Source: Oleiagrimonas sp. C23AA
Lineage (GTDB): Bacteria; Pseudomonadota; Gammaproteobacteria; Xanthomonadales; Rhodanobacteraceae
DNA: 64,000 nucleotides
Direction of reading: 5' to 3'
Assembly (NCBI RefSeq): GCF_011759385.1
Contig: NZ_JAARLY010000002.1
Coordinates: 248,001 to 312,000, forward strand
Below are positions 1-8,470 of the stretch, in pieces (the first letter of the stretch is position 1; each line of letters starts with the position of its first letter). Position numbers and translations under genes: made by a program. The notes beneath the pieces were generated by a model, which saw only the letters and a list, made by a program, of their open reading frames with translations, made no database searches and was not told where the DNA came from.

Positions 1-778
1 CTTCCTGCGCCAGGCGACGATCGAAATCGGCGTTGGCCTGGGCCTCGGCATGCGCGCGCTCCTCGCGGCGGCGCAGGTAGTTGTCGTAATCGCCCGGCCA
101 TGAGGTCAGCTGGCCACGGTCGATTTCCAGAATGCGGGTCGCCAGCGCGCGCAGGAAACGGCGGTCATGGGTGATGAACACCAGACTGCCGGCGAAGCTT
201 TTCAGGAACGTCTGCAGCCATTCGATGGCCTCGATGTCCAGATGGTTGGTCGGTTCGTCCAGCAGCAGCACGTCGGGCTGGCTGACCAGTGCCTGCGCCA
301 GCAGCACGCGGCGCTTCATGCCGCCGGAAAGGCGCGCGAAATCGGCCTCGCCATCCAGTTCCAGCTTGGCCAGGGTCTGCGTGACGCGGCCTTCCAGATC
401 CCAGCCGTGCCCGGCCTCGATGCGCGCCTGCGCGGCGGCCATGGCGTCGGTGTCGCCTTCTTGCGCGGCGTGGTGGAACGCGGCCAACTGCGCGCCCAGA
501 TCGCCCAGGCCCGCGGCGACCACGTCGAACACGCTGCCGTGCGCATCCTGCGGCACTTCCTGGGTGAGCCGGGCCACGCGCACGCCGTCGCTGCGGCGCA
601 CTTCGCCGTCGTCGGGGTGAATCTGGCTATCGAGCAGGCGCAGCAGGGTGGACTTGCCCGCGCCATTGCGGCCGACCACACAGACGCGCTCGTTCGGTTC
701 CAGGGTGAAATCCACGCCGTCGAGCAGCAGGGGGCCGCCGACGCTGTAGTCGACATTGAGAAGTTGAATCAGAGGCAT
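1..778 (-). CDS. uup: ABC-F family ATPase Uup, C-terminal part beyond window
   Basis: This is the N-terminal 259 residues of a soluble ABC-F ATPase; the gene runs off the left edge of the window. The first ATPase domain is visible: Walker A GRNGAGKS at residues 36-43, ABC signature LSGGMKRR from residue 150 and Walker B LLLDEPTNHLD at 171-181, followed by an ITHD H-loop. There are no membrane segments, as expected for ABC-F proteins, which act on ribosomes or on DNA intermediates rather than in transport. The stretch after the H-loop (EIDRGQLTSWPGDYDNYL, then an Arg/Glu/Ala-rich helix) resembles the Uup linker rather than EttA. The start is the ATG at 778, which gives the usual MPLIQL-type N-terminus. 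The Uup assignment over other ABC-F paralogues is likely, not certain. Confidence 0.88.
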   Translation of the reverse strand, partial: MPLIQLLNVDYSVGGPLLLDGVDFTLEPNERVCVVGRNGAGKSTLLRLLDSQIHPDDGEVRRSDGVRVARLTQEVPQDAHGSVFDVVAAGLGDLGAQLAAFHHAAQEGDTDAMAAAQARIEAGHGWDLEGRVTQTLAKLELDGEADFARLSGGMKRRVLLAQALVSQPDVLLLDEPTNHLDIEAIEWLQTFLKSFAGSLVFITHDRRFLRALATRILEIDRGQLTSWPGDYDNYLRRREERAHAEAQANADFDRRLAQE

Positions 779-805
779 GACCCCATTGTACCGGGGCCGG
801 GCGCG

Positions 806-811
806 TAGAAT
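806..811 (+). promoter_or_regulatory. candidate -10 element for the methyltransferase gene
   Basis: TAGAAT matches the sigma-70 -10 consensus at 5 of 6 positions and lies 38 bases before the start codon at 849, in the short gap between divergent uup and the methyltransferase gene. No convincing -35 is visible. The surrounding 15 bases (803-817) are repeated exactly at about 5430-5444, around another candidate -10. Confidence 0.4.
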
Positions 812-848
812 GCAGGCGAAATCCACCAGACTTTAAGGAGAACCGCTC

Positions 849-1448
849 ATGGTCGACTGGAACGAGCGCTATTCGGGCGAGGGCTACCTGTTCGGCACCG
901 CGCCCAGCGCGTTCCTGCTTGCGCAGCGCTCGCGCCTGCCGGCGCACGGCACGGCGCTGGCCGTGGCCGACGGTGATGGTCGCAACGGCGTGTGGCTGGC
1001 CGAGCAAGGTTTGGACGTGCTGGCCGTGGATGGCTCGCAGGTGGGGCTGGACAAGAGTCGTCGGCTGGCCGCCGAGCGCGGTGTTTCGTTGCGCTACGAG
1101 CTGGCCGACCTGGCGCACTGGGAATTTGGCCAGGCCCGTTTTGATGTGATCGTCGGCATTTTCATCCAGTTTGCCGATCCGGCATTTCGCGCACGCATGT
1201 TCGCCGACATGCAGCAGGCGCTGAAGCCGGGTGGCGTGCTCCTGTTGCAGGGCTATCGTCCCGAACAGCTGGCCTATGGCACCGGCGGGCCGCCGCAGGC
1301 GGAAAACATGTATACCGAGCCGATGCTGCGCGAGGCCTTCGCCGATCTGCATATCGAGCACCTGGCCAGTTACGACGCCCAGCTGCACGAAGGCCGTCAC
1401 GAGGGCATGTCGGCGCTGATCGACCTGATCGCGCGCAAGCCCGCCTAG
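849..1448 (+). CDS. class I SAM-dependent methyltransferase (TehB-like)
   Basis: A 199-residue cytosolic protein with a single Rossmann-type methyltransferase domain. Motif I is degenerate but recognisable as ALAVADGDGRNGVWLA (about residues 36-51). An acidic VDGS follows motif II, and a KPGGVLLLQG segment sits near residue 126, as in TehB/UbiE-like enzymes. The substrate cannot be deduced. TAAGGAG at 834-840 is a good Shine-Dalgarno sequence 8 bases before the ATG. The gene is divergent from uup and convergent with panE; the two stop codons share one CTAG. The family is often labelled tellurite-resistance methyltransferase, but nothing here shows that role. Confidence 0.8.
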   Translation: MVDWNERYSGEGYLFGTAPSAFLLAQRSRLPAHGTALAVADGDGRNGVWLAEQGLDVLAVDGSQVGLDKSRRLAAERGVSLRYELADLAHWEFGQARFDVIVGIFIQFADPAFRARMFADMQQALKPGGVLLLQGYRPEQLAYGTGGPPQAENMYTEPMLREAFADLHIEHLASYDAQLHEGRHEGMSALIDLIARKPA

Positions 1449-2350
1449 GTGCTTTGCCGATCGCGCTTATTTTCGATCAGCCGCACCAGCGTATGCAGCG
1501 TGCGGTTGGCCGGCGTGGCGATGCCATGTGCCTGCCCGCGCGTGATCACGTAGCCATTGAGGTGGTCGATCTCGCTGCGCTTGCCGCGGGCCAAATCCTG
1601 CGCGGTCGAGGCGTACTGGCCGGGCATTTGCTGTGCGAGTGCCAGCAGTGGCTGCCAGAGGCCTGGCTTGATGGCGATGCCATCGGCATCGGCCACGGCA
1701 CGGCATTCGTCGAACACCGCGCGCATGGTATCGACCACGCCTTCGCCTTCGATCAGCTCGCCGTAGGGGAGCTGGGTGATGGCCGAGAGCGCGTTGTAGG
1801 CGCAGTTGATGGTCAGTTTCGACCACAGCGCTTCGAGCACGCCCTCCGATACCTGCGTCGGCACACCGGCGTCGCTGAGCTGTTCGGCGATGGACTGACT
1901 GTGCGTGGACGGGCCGATGACCAGTTCGCCGCGACCGTGGTGTTTGACGTGGCCTGGGCCGGCCATGCCAACGGCCACATACACCACCGCGGGCACCGCC
2001 TCACGGCCCAGTGCCTGGGTCAGGCGTTCGGCATTGTCGACGCCGTTTTGCAGGCTGAGCACGGTCGCCCGCTCGGCAAGATGCGAGGCGATGGCACGGC
2101 CGGCGCTCTCGGTGTCGTCGGATTTGACGCAGAACAGCACCAGCTCGGCATCCGCGACGGCCTGCGGCGAGGTGTCGGCGGCCAGCTGTACGGTTTCATC
2201 GAAGCGCGTCGTTTCCATGTGCAGGCCGTGTTCGCGCACCGCCTTCACCAGCCGCTCGCGGCCAATCAAGGTGACCTGATGTCCGGCCCGCGCCAGCATG
2301 CCGCCGTAGTAGCAACCCACGGCACCGGCGCCCATCACTGCGATCTTCAT
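1445..2350 (-). CDS. panE: 2-dehydropantoate 2-reductase
   Basis: A 301-residue NADP-dependent ketopantoate reductase that makes pantoate for vitamin B5 and coenzyme A. The N-terminus MKIAVMGAGAVGCYYGG is the GxGxxG Rossmann motif typical of PanE/ApbA. LWSKLTINCAYNALSAI (about residues 174-190) carries the conserved lysine that starts the C-terminal helical domain. Length is normal for the family. It stands alone, converging with the upstream methyltransferase; a separate MFS gene on the same strand begins farther up. The pantothenate genes panBCD are not in the window. Several organisms have PanE paralogues acting on other 2-oxoacids, so substrate identity is inferred. Confidence 0.88.
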   Translation of the reverse strand: MKIAVMGAGAVGCYYGGMLARAGHQVTLIGRERLVKAVREHGLHMETTRFDETVQLAADTSPQAVADAELVLFCVKSDDTESAGRAIASHLAERATVLSLQNGVDNAERLTQALGREAVPAVVYVAVGMAGPGHVKHHGRGELVIGPSTHSQSIAEQLSDAGVPTQVSEGVLEALWSKLTINCAYNALSAITQLPYGELIEGEGVVDTMRAVFDECRAVADADGIAIKPGLWQPLLALAQQMPGQYASTAQDLARGKRSEIDHLNGYVITRGQAHGIATPANRTLHTLVRLIENKRDRQST

Positions 2351-2440
2351 GCGCTGTCTCGTTGGAAGAAGCCTTCATGGTAGCCAATGCCGGCGCGGGT
2401 GCTGTGGTGGCGATGCTGCGACTTTGGTCCAATCGCAACG

Positions 2441-4012
2441 CTACAGCTTGGGATCGCGGCTGGCGTGCTCGGAAGTGATGGTGGTGACCACATCGCGCGG
2501 GTAGGTGCGACGCGTGCGCAGCAGCATGATCAAGCCGGCCACCAGCAGCGGCACCAGCATGACCAGAAACGCCATCTGCAGGCCGGTGGCATCGTTGCTG
2601 CCTTTGGTGACGGCCCGACTGGCGTCCTGCAGCATGCCGTCGCCGTGGCTGAACTTGCCGGCCAGGTAGCCGAACAGCGGCGGCGCACCGGCCTCCAGCG
2701 CAAAGCGCAACGTCGCGCGCACACCCTCGGCGCGGCCCCACAGCGCCGAGTGCATCACGTCCAGGCGCGCCGCATCCACCGCCGGATTGGCGCCCCCCAG
2801 ACCGGCGGCGGCCAGGAACAGCAGCGGTGCGGCCAGCAACAGGCTGTGACAGACCAGACCCAGCAGCAAAGCGGCCGTCGCCAGAAGATAGGCCAGGCCG
2901 CCGGTCCAGATGCGTCCGGTCAGCGTGCCGCGGCGAATCAGGGCATCGCCCAGTCGGCCCACCAACAGCACGCCGACCACCGCGCCCAGGCCGATGCCGA
3001 CCGACAGTGTGCTGGCCATGGCCTGGCCCAGATCGAACTGGCGGCGCATGTAGACAATGGCGAATGTGCGCAGGCCGGTGAAATAGAAGTAGCCCAGCGC
3101 CGAGGCCAGAATCAGCGTGCGGTAGGTGCGCACCGACAGCACATGGCGCACGGCCTGCCAAAGCGACATGCTGGTGGGGTCATCGTGCAGGATCTGGTCG
3201 CTGTGCGGTGTCACATGGCAGCGCTTCCACTGCTCGTCGATGTCGCTTTCCTCACAGACCGTCTCGTCCTCACGTCGGGCCTGCGGCGGCGGCTGCGAGG
3301 CATCGATGTCGTTTTCCGATGGGACTTCTTCGGCGCCCTCGGGCACGTAGCTGTAGCCGCCGCGGGCGGGTTCCGGCAGGAATTTCCAGATCACCCCGGC
3401 CAGCAGCAGGCCCAGTGCCGCCAGCGACCAGAACGACACCCGCCAGGAATACCAGGCCGCCAGATTGCCGCAAATCAGAAAACCCACGGCCACGCCGACC
3501 AGCTCGCCGGCGATGATGTAGCCGAAGATGCGCCCGCGTTCGCCCGGGCGGAAAAAGTCACCGGTGAGCGAGGCCACCAAGGGGCTGGCCGAGGCGACGA
3601 TGCAGCCCAGCAGCAATCGGCTGATCAGCAGCAAGGTGTACGAGCCGGCGGCGCCGCTCAGTACCATGGTCAGCGACCAGGCCAGGATGGCCCACACCAG
3701 CACCCGCGTGCGTTTGACGCGGTCGGCCAGAATGCCAAACGGCAGCGTGAGAATGGCGCCCACCGCCGTCGAGGCGCTGACCAGTAGCCCCACTTCCACA
3801 TTGCCGATGTGCAGCGCCTTTTCCAGCTGCGCGGCGACGGCGCCGACGGTGGCCTTGTCGGCCGAATCGAGACCCAGCACGCTGGCCAGCAGGGCGATCA
3901 CCTTCAGCCGCGCCGGGCCGCCGACCAGCCGCGCCAGTGGATATTCCACGTCGCGCCGGAACCAATCACGCAGCATTCGCGCCGACACCGTTACGTTGTT
4001 CTCTTCGGTCAC
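2441..4012 (-). CDS. MFS transporter with long acidic central loop
   Basis: A 523-residue major facilitator with about twelve predicted membrane segments. The A-loop motif GILADRVKRTRVLVW (about residues 98-112) identifies the MFS fold. Two features are unusual. An N-terminal extension of roughly 60 residues precedes the first membrane helix. A hydrophilic, acidic and His-containing loop of about 75 residues separates the two six-helix halves (around residues 215-290, with runs such as VPEGAEEVPSENDID). The best start is a GTG at 4012, about 10 bases after AAGGA. It resembles spinster-like or general sugar/anion MFS proteins, but no substrate can be assigned. It is divergent from the next MFS gene. 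Confidence 0.75.
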   Translation of the reverse strand: MTEENNVTVSARMLRDWFRRDVEYPLARLVGGPARLKVIALLASVLGLDSADKATVGAVAAQLEKALHIGNVEVGLLVSASTAVGAILTLPFGILADRVKRTRVLVWAILAWSLTMVLSGAAGSYTLLLISRLLLGCIVASASPLVASLTGDFFRPGERGRIFGYIIAGELVGVAVGFLICGNLAAWYSWRVSFWSLAALGLLLAGVIWKFLPEPARGGYSYVPEGAEEVPSENDIDASQPPPQARREDETVCEESDIDEQWKRCHVTPHSDQILHDDPTSMSLWQAVRHVLSVRTYRTLILASALGYFYFTGLRTFAIVYMRRQFDLGQAMASTLSVGIGLGAVVGVLLVGRLGDALIRRGTLTGRIWTGGLAYLLATAALLLGLVCHSLLLAAPLLFLAAAGLGGANPAVDAARLDVMHSALWGRAEGVRATLRFALEAGAPPLFGYLAGKFSHGDGMLQDASRAVTKGSNDATGLQMAFLVMLVPLLVAGLIMLLRTRRTYPRDVVTTITSEHASRDPKL

Positions 4013-4160
4013 CCGCGGTCGTCCTTATCGATGGCCTGATGGTGAGAAGCGGCGCGCCGCCTCAGCCCGGAAAGGACTTTAGAAAAGCCATGATGAAAAG
4101 AGAGTGGTTGCCCGCATGGCGCGTGCACCGGGCACAGTGGGTGTTCAGGGAGCGCGCACG

Positions 4161-5411
4161 TTGAGCCGGCACGAACGCATGCAAACGCCGGCGCTGTGGC
4201 TGCTGGGGCTGATGATGTCGATCGGCCCGTTCGGCGATACCGAGTACACGCCGTCGATGCCGAACATCGCGCACGGCTTGCACGTTTCCTATGGTGCGGT
4301 GCAGGCGACGATGACCGCCTACCTGGTCGGCTCGACGCTGAGCCGCCTGCTGTATGGCCCGGCCTCGGACCGCCATGGACGTCGGCCGGTGATGCTGCTG
4401 GGCGCGTCGATTCTGGTCGTTGGCGCGCTGTTGTGTCTGCTCAGCCCGCATATCGCCATGCTCGCCGGTGGGCGTTTTGTCCAGGGCGTGGGGGCCTGCG
4501 CCGGCGGCGTGATCGCCGATGCGGTGGTGCGCGATGCCTTTGCCGCCAAGGAGCGTCCGCGCGTTTTCGCAAGGCTCAACGCGATCTTCGCGCTGGCGCC
4601 GGCGTTGGGGCCGATTGTGGGCATTTACGTGACGCCGGTATTTGGCTGGCAGGGCAACTTCGCACTGCTGCTGGTGCTCTCGGTGGCGATGTGGCTAGCG
4701 GTGTGGTGCCTGCTGCCGGAAACATTGGCGCAGAAAAAGCCGCGCGCGCTGGAACCGGCGCGCCTGTGGCGAAATTATCTGGCCGTACTGCGACACCCGG
4801 GCTTTGCTTTTTATGCCGTCATCGGTGGTTTCAGCGTGGGTATTGTCTACACCGCGCTGATTGGTGCGCCGGACCTGGTGATGAACCTGCTCGGTGGTGG
4901 GCACACGGCGATCATCATCGTTGCCATCGCCATCCTGGTCGCCTTTGTGCTGGGCGCGGCATTGAGTGGCTGGCTGAGCCGCCATGTCGATGCCATGGTG
5001 ATCCTCGGCGGCGGCTTGCTGGTGCAGGCGCTGGGCGCGGCGGCGCTGTTGCTGATTGCGCAGATGCTGGGCAAGGCGGGCGGCTTGTACGCCTTCCTGG
5101 TGCCGATTGGGGTGTGTTTTGTCGGCGTGGGCATGATCGAACCGGCGACCACCGCGCGAGCGATGGAACCCTTCCAGGAACATGCCGGCACGGCGTCGTC
5201 GCTGCTGGGCTCGCTGCAGTTGGCCGTCGCCGGCCTGGCCACCGCGGCGATGAGCCTGCTGCACGCCGGTTCGCTGCTGGATACGCCGGCGGTTTTCCTG
5301 GGGCTGGTGATCGGTGGCGGCGCGCTGTACGTGGGCTTTTTCATGCGCTACCGCAGCATCACGCGCATTCGCCAGCTGGCCCATGCAAGCGTTAACCCGG
5401 CCGCGGCGTGA
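4161..5411 (+). CDS. MFS drug/metabolite exporter, Bcr/CflA type
   Basis: A 12-helix MFS exporter of about 416 residues. After the first helix come SMPNIAHGLHVSYGAVQATM and LLYGPASDRHGRRPVML, the latter being the Bcr/CflA version of the MFS loop 2-3 motif. GGVIADAVVRD resembles antiporter motif C of drug efflux proteins. I chose the TTG at 4161 because AGGGAG at 4147-4152 is a well-placed Shine-Dalgarno sequence. An ATG at 4179 and upstream ATGs at 4104 and 4116 are alternatives. It stands alone and divergent from the preceding MFS gene. It likely exports drugs or small metabolites such as peptides or amino acid derivatives; the substrate is unknown. Confidence 0.82.
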   Translation: MSRHERMQTPALWLLGLMMSIGPFGDTEYTPSMPNIAHGLHVSYGAVQATMTAYLVGSTLSRLLYGPASDRHGRRPVMLLGASILVVGALLCLLSPHIAMLAGGRFVQGVGACAGGVIADAVVRDAFAAKERPRVFARLNAIFALAPALGPIVGIYVTPVFGWQGNFALLLVLSVAMWLAVWCLLPETLAQKKPRALEPARLWRNYLAVLRHPGFAFYAVIGGFSVGIVYTALIGAPDLVMNLLGGGHTAIIIVAIAILVAFVLGAALSGWLSRHVDAMVILGGGLLVQALGAAALLLIAQMLGKAGGLYAFLVPIGVCFVGVGMIEPATTARAMEPFQEHAGTASSLLGSLQLAVAGLATAAMSLLHAGSLLDTPAVFLGLVIGGGALYVGFFMRYRSITRIRQLAHASVNPAAA

Positions 5412-5431
5412 GTTTGCGCGTGTGGCTTGCG

Positions 5432-5437
5432 TAGAAT
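5432..5437 (+). promoter_or_regulatory. candidate -10 element for the glutaminyl cyclase gene
   Basis: TAGAAT (5 of 6 matches to TATAAT) inside a 15-base segment that also occurs at 803-817. A start here would give a transcript beginning near 5444. This excludes the more upstream possible start codons (5427, 5436) and supports the ATG at 5469. Confidence 0.4.
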
Positions 5438-5468
5438 GCAGGCCATCGCCTTTTGCGGATGTCCGTGC

Positions 5469-6257
5469 ATGCCTGACCGTTTTGTTCGCCGTCTGTTCTC
5501 ATTCCTGCTGGTGCTGGGTGCCGGTCTGATGACCTTCGTGGCGCAGGCCACGACGATTCCGGTCTATGGCTTCAAGGTGGTCAAGCGCTATCCGCATGAC
5601 ACCAGCGCCTTCACCGAGGGTTTGTTCTACAAGGACGGCGTGCTCTACGAGAGCACCGGCGAGGCCGGGCAATCGCGCGTGCGCAAGGTGGATCTTGAAA
5701 CCGGCAAGTCGCTCCAGGAAATCAACGTGCCACCGGCTTTTTTCGGCGAAGGCATCGTCGCCTGGGGCAAGCACCTGATCCAGCTGACCTGGCAGCATCA
5801 GATCGGCTTCATCTACGACCTTAAAACCTTGAAGCGCGTCGGCACCTTTCACTACAAAGGGCAAGGCTGGGCGCTGACCCGCAACGACACGCACATTTTC
5901 ATGAGTGATGGTTCGCCGACCATCCGCGTGCTCGATCCGGACACGCTCAAGGTGGTGCGCACCATCACTGTCACTGCCGACGGTCAGCCGGTGCAAAACG
6001 TCAACGAGCTTGAGTGGGTCAAGGGCCAGCTTTACGCCAACATCTGGCTGAAGGACATCATCGCGCGCATCGACCCCAAGACCGGCCACGTGGTCGGCTG
6101 GATCAACCTGGAAAACCTGTTCGACAACGCCATGCTGCCCGACCCCACCGATGACGTCCTCAACGGTATCGCTTATGACGCCAAGCACGACCGGCTGTTC
6201 GTTACCGGCAAGTGCTGGCCGTGGTTGTATGAGATCAAGTTGACCGCGCCGCACTGA
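5469..6257 (+). CDS. glutaminyl-peptide cyclotransferase (plant/bacterial type)
   Basis: An exported enzyme of about 262 residues that cyclises N-terminal glutamine of peptides and proteins to pyroglutamate. The mature protein is a beta-propeller of the plant/bacterial glutamine cyclotransferase family (Pfam PF05096), with typical blocks PHDTSAFTEGLFYKDGVLYE, NELEWVKGQLYANIWL and LNGIAYDAKHDRLFVTGK. The start at 5469 gives a standard signal peptide (MPDRFVRRLFSFLLVLGAGL) ending near AQA, so the enzyme is periplasmic or secreted. Farther upstream starts would add a short hydrophilic stretch and conflict with the candidate -10. It has no obvious operon partners. This enzyme class is common in Lysobacterales; the physiological substrate is unknown. 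Confidence 0.88.
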   Translation: MPDRFVRRLFSFLLVLGAGLMTFVAQATTIPVYGFKVVKRYPHDTSAFTEGLFYKDGVLYESTGEAGQSRVRKVDLETGKSLQEINVPPAFFGEGIVAWGKHLIQLTWQHQIGFIYDLKTLKRVGTFHYKGQGWALTRNDTHIFMSDGSPTIRVLDPDTLKVVRTITVTADGQPVQNVNELEWVKGQLYANIWLKDIIARIDPKTGHVVGWINLENLFDNAMLPDPTDDVLNGIAYDAKHDRLFVTGKCWPWLYEIKLTAPH

Positions 6258-6362
6258 GCCGGCTGTACGCTGCCTGCATCTTGCCATTTTCAGGTCGGCA
6301 GGCTGTCAGAGCGGCGCGCGAGGCTGAGCCTCACCATAGGGTTTGCTCAAGAGGGGTAAGGC

Positions 6363-7250
6363 ATGCAGCGTCGTGACGTGCTCAAGTCGATGGTGTGGGG
6401 TTTGGGCGCCGGACTGGCCGGCTCGCGGCGGGCCTGGGCCAGAAGTGCGGGCCCGCGTGAGCTGCTGCACACGCGTTTGGCGGCACTGGAGGCACGCCAC
6501 GGTGGCCGCCTGGGTGTGGCCATGCTCGATACCGGCACCGGGGCGCAGCTGCGCTATCGCGCCGATCACCGTTTCATGATGTGCAGCACGCACAAGGTGC
6601 TGACCGTGGCGGCGATTCTGGCGCGAGTGGATCGCGGTACCGAGCGCCTGGATCGGCGCGTTGTGTACGGCCGTGATGTGCTGCTCGAATACGCGCCCAC
6701 CACGCGTGCCCACGTCGGTCCACCGGGGATGACCATCGAGGCGCTTTGCCAGGCGGCCATCACGCTCAGCGACAACACCGCCGACAATCTGTTGCTGGCG
6801 CAGCTGGGCGGGCCGGAAGCGGTCACCGGTTTTGTACGCAGCCTGGGTGACCACATCACCTGGCTGGCGCGCACCGAGCCGGCGCTGAACTACGCCATGC
6901 CCGACGACCATCGCGACACCACCACGCCCGACGCCATGCTGGCCGACCTCAAGGCCCTGCTGCTGGGCACCGCGTTGAGTCCGGCCTCACGCCTTCGCCT
7001 GCTGGGTTGGATGCAGGCCTGCCAGACCGGTACCCAGATGTTGCGTGCGGGACTTGCGGCACATTGGCGTTGTGGCGACAAGACCGGCAGCGGCCCGGCC
7101 AACGAGTTGAACGATGTCGCCATCGTGCACCCGCCGGGTGCCGCGCCGCTGCTGATCACCAGTTTCTATGCCGAATCGGTGGCTTCGTTGGAAGAGCGCC
7201 ACGGGGTGATCGCCGATATCGGCCGACTGGCGGTGACGCTGCACGCTTGA
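6363..7250 (+). CDS. bla: class A serine beta-lactamase with Tat-type signal
   Basis: A 295-residue class A beta-lactamase that hydrolyses beta-lactams in the periplasm. All catalytic motifs are present: S75-T-H-K78 (Ambler 70-73), S136-D-N138 (130-132), E172 in EPALN (166-170) and K240-T-G (234-236). The N-terminus MQRRDVLKSMVWGLGAG has the twin-arginine pattern followed by a short hydrophobic stretch, so export by the Tat system is likely, as for several chromosomal enzymes of this order. A cysteine (C74) directly precedes the catalytic serine, as in L2-like and carbapenemase groups. The disulfide partner at Ambler 238 is absent, however: the sequence after KTG is SGPAN. AGGGGTAAGG is a good ribosome binding site. 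No AmpR-type regulator adjoins it. Confidence 0.92.
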   Translation: MQRRDVLKSMVWGLGAGLAGSRRAWARSAGPRELLHTRLAALEARHGGRLGVAMLDTGTGAQLRYRADHRFMMCSTHKVLTVAAILARVDRGTERLDRRVVYGRDVLLEYAPTTRAHVGPPGMTIEALCQAAITLSDNTADNLLLAQLGGPEAVTGFVRSLGDHITWLARTEPALNYAMPDDHRDTTTPDAMLADLKALLLGTALSPASRLRLLGWMQACQTGTQMLRAGLAAHWRCGDKTGSGPANELNDVAIVHPPGAAPLLITSFYAESVASLEERHGVIADIGRLAVTLHA

Positions 7251-7259
7251 ACGCGCCGC

Positions 7260-8012
7260 TCAGGCGTTGCCGTCGGCTTCGGCATCGGCGCGCTTGAGGC
7301 TTTTGTGGTTGTCCTCGTCGCTGCCCTGTTTCCAGTAGCTGGAAATGTACATGTCGGTGCGTTCGACTCCGCGCTCGTGGCGAAAGTGCTCGCGCAGCGC
7401 GCGCATGCTGGTGAATTCGCAAGCAGCCCACACCGCCACCCGGCCATGCGGCCAGGCCAGCGCCGCCACCGCCTCGACCAGTGGCGTAGCCTGGCCCGGC
7501 GTGGGGTTGATCACCCATTGCAGGTCCACGCGCTCCGGTTTGCTCAGGGGCTGGATATCCTCTTCGTGCGGCACTTCGACAATCACCCGGCCCTGCGCGC
7601 TGGCGGGAAGTTGTTCCAGATTCACGCTGATCGCGGGCAGGGCGGTCATGTCGCCGACCATCAGCACGAAATCGGCTTCGGCATCGGCCAGCTTCTTCGG
7701 CCCCGGGCCACCGATGTCGATGCGATCGCCGGGCTGGCAGTTCAGCGCCCAGCCCGAGGCCGGGCCACCGCCATCGGCACCGTGCAGGGCAAAGTCGATA
7801 TCGATGGCATCGCTGCGCTGCGCGCGCACGGTGTAGGTGCGCAGCAACGGACGTTCGCGGCCGTCGACGGGGAACATCAGTTTGACGTAGGCGCTGGCCT
7901 GGTCATCGGGAAAGCTTTCAAGGCCTTCGCCGCCCAGGCTGACACGCAGCATGCGCGGGGTGACGGGGTGTTTGCCCAGGACGGTGAAGGTGCGGGGAGC
8001 GGGACGATTCAT
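7260..8012 (-). CDS. siderophore-interacting protein (ferric-siderophore reductase, SIP/ViuB type)
   Basis: A 250-residue cytosolic flavoreductase of the SIP family, which releases iron from imported ferric siderophores using NAD(P)H. The N-terminal FAD-binding barrel contains PLLRTYTVR (RxYS/T-type motif, about residues 55-63). The C-terminal NAD(P)-binding half includes GDMTALPAI (about 129-137), and the family-typical end EFTSMRALREHFRHERG then YISSYWKQGSDEDNHK. It overlaps the upstream MarR regulator by four bases, so the two are cotranscribed and translationally coupled. No Fur box or siderophore receptor is seen nearby. Confidence 0.88.
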   Translation of the reverse strand: MNRPAPRTFTVLGKHPVTPRMLRVSLGGEGLESFPDDQASAYVKLMFPVDGRERPLLRTYTVRAQRSDAIDIDFALHGADGGGPASGWALNCQPGDRIDIGGPGPKKLADAEADFVLMVGDMTALPAISVNLEQLPASAQGRVIVEVPHEEDIQPLSKPERVDLQWVINPTPGQATPLVEAVAALAWPHGRVAVWAACEFTSMRALREHFRHERGVERTDMYISSYWKQGSDEDNHKSLKRADAEADGNA

Positions 8013-8449
8013 GGGGCGATCTCCGGTCGGTCCAGGTTGGCCGCCATGGCCTCGGTCAATGCCAGAAACTGCGCCACCGCTTGCGGCGACAGCCCGTGCA
8101 TCATGCGCTCGCCGGCGCGGCGCTCGACCACCGTGACTCGCTGCATCAGCGCGCGGCCTTCGGGCGTGGGCGTCAGCAGGCGCGCGCGGCCGTCGTGCGG
8201 ATCGGTCTGGCTTTGCACCAGTCCGGCCGCACGCAGTTCTTTCACCACGCGGGTGATCTGCGATTTGTCGCGATGCATGCGCTCGGCAATGGCTTGCACG
8301 GTGGTGCCGCGACCATGGCAGATGCCCTTGAGCGCGCGCACGTGCGAGATCGGCAGCGCAATCTGCTCGGCCCGATAGGCCTCGCGCATGGCGCGTTTGT
8401 AGGCATGCAGCAGGCGATGCAGCGCATCACCGGGATGGAGGGAGGACAT
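8009..8449 (-). CDS. MarR family transcriptional regulator
   Basis: A 146-residue winged-helix repressor of the MarR family. The core is the recognition region TTVQAIAERMHRDKSQITRV (about residues 49-68) followed by the wing RARLLTPTPEGRALM. It overlaps the start of the SIP gene by four bases and lies immediately downstream of a strong promoter that overlaps inverted repeats. Autoregulation of the regulator/SIP operon is therefore likely (inference). No clear Shine-Dalgarno sequence precedes the ATG at 8449. The effector ligand is unknown; an iron or siderophore-related signal is plausible only from context. Confidence 0.87.
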   Translation of the reverse strand: MSSLHPGDALHRLLHAYKRAMREAYRAEQIALPISHVRALKGICHGRGTTVQAIAERMHRDKSQITRVVKELRAAGLVQSQTDPHDGRARLLTPTPEGRALMQRVTVVERRAGERMMHGLSPQAVAQFLALTEAMAANLDRPEIAP

Positions 8450-8470
8450 GGCGGTAAATAGATGACAATG

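Noticed and set aside
627-1400. 257-codon minus-strand frame over the methyltransferase gene
   Set aside because: Antisense shadow of the methyltransferase gene with its clear ribosome binding site and motifs.
2387-3787. 466-codon plus-strand frame
   Set aside because: Gln/His/Ala-rich shadow of the MFS gene on the other strand with no recognisable domain.
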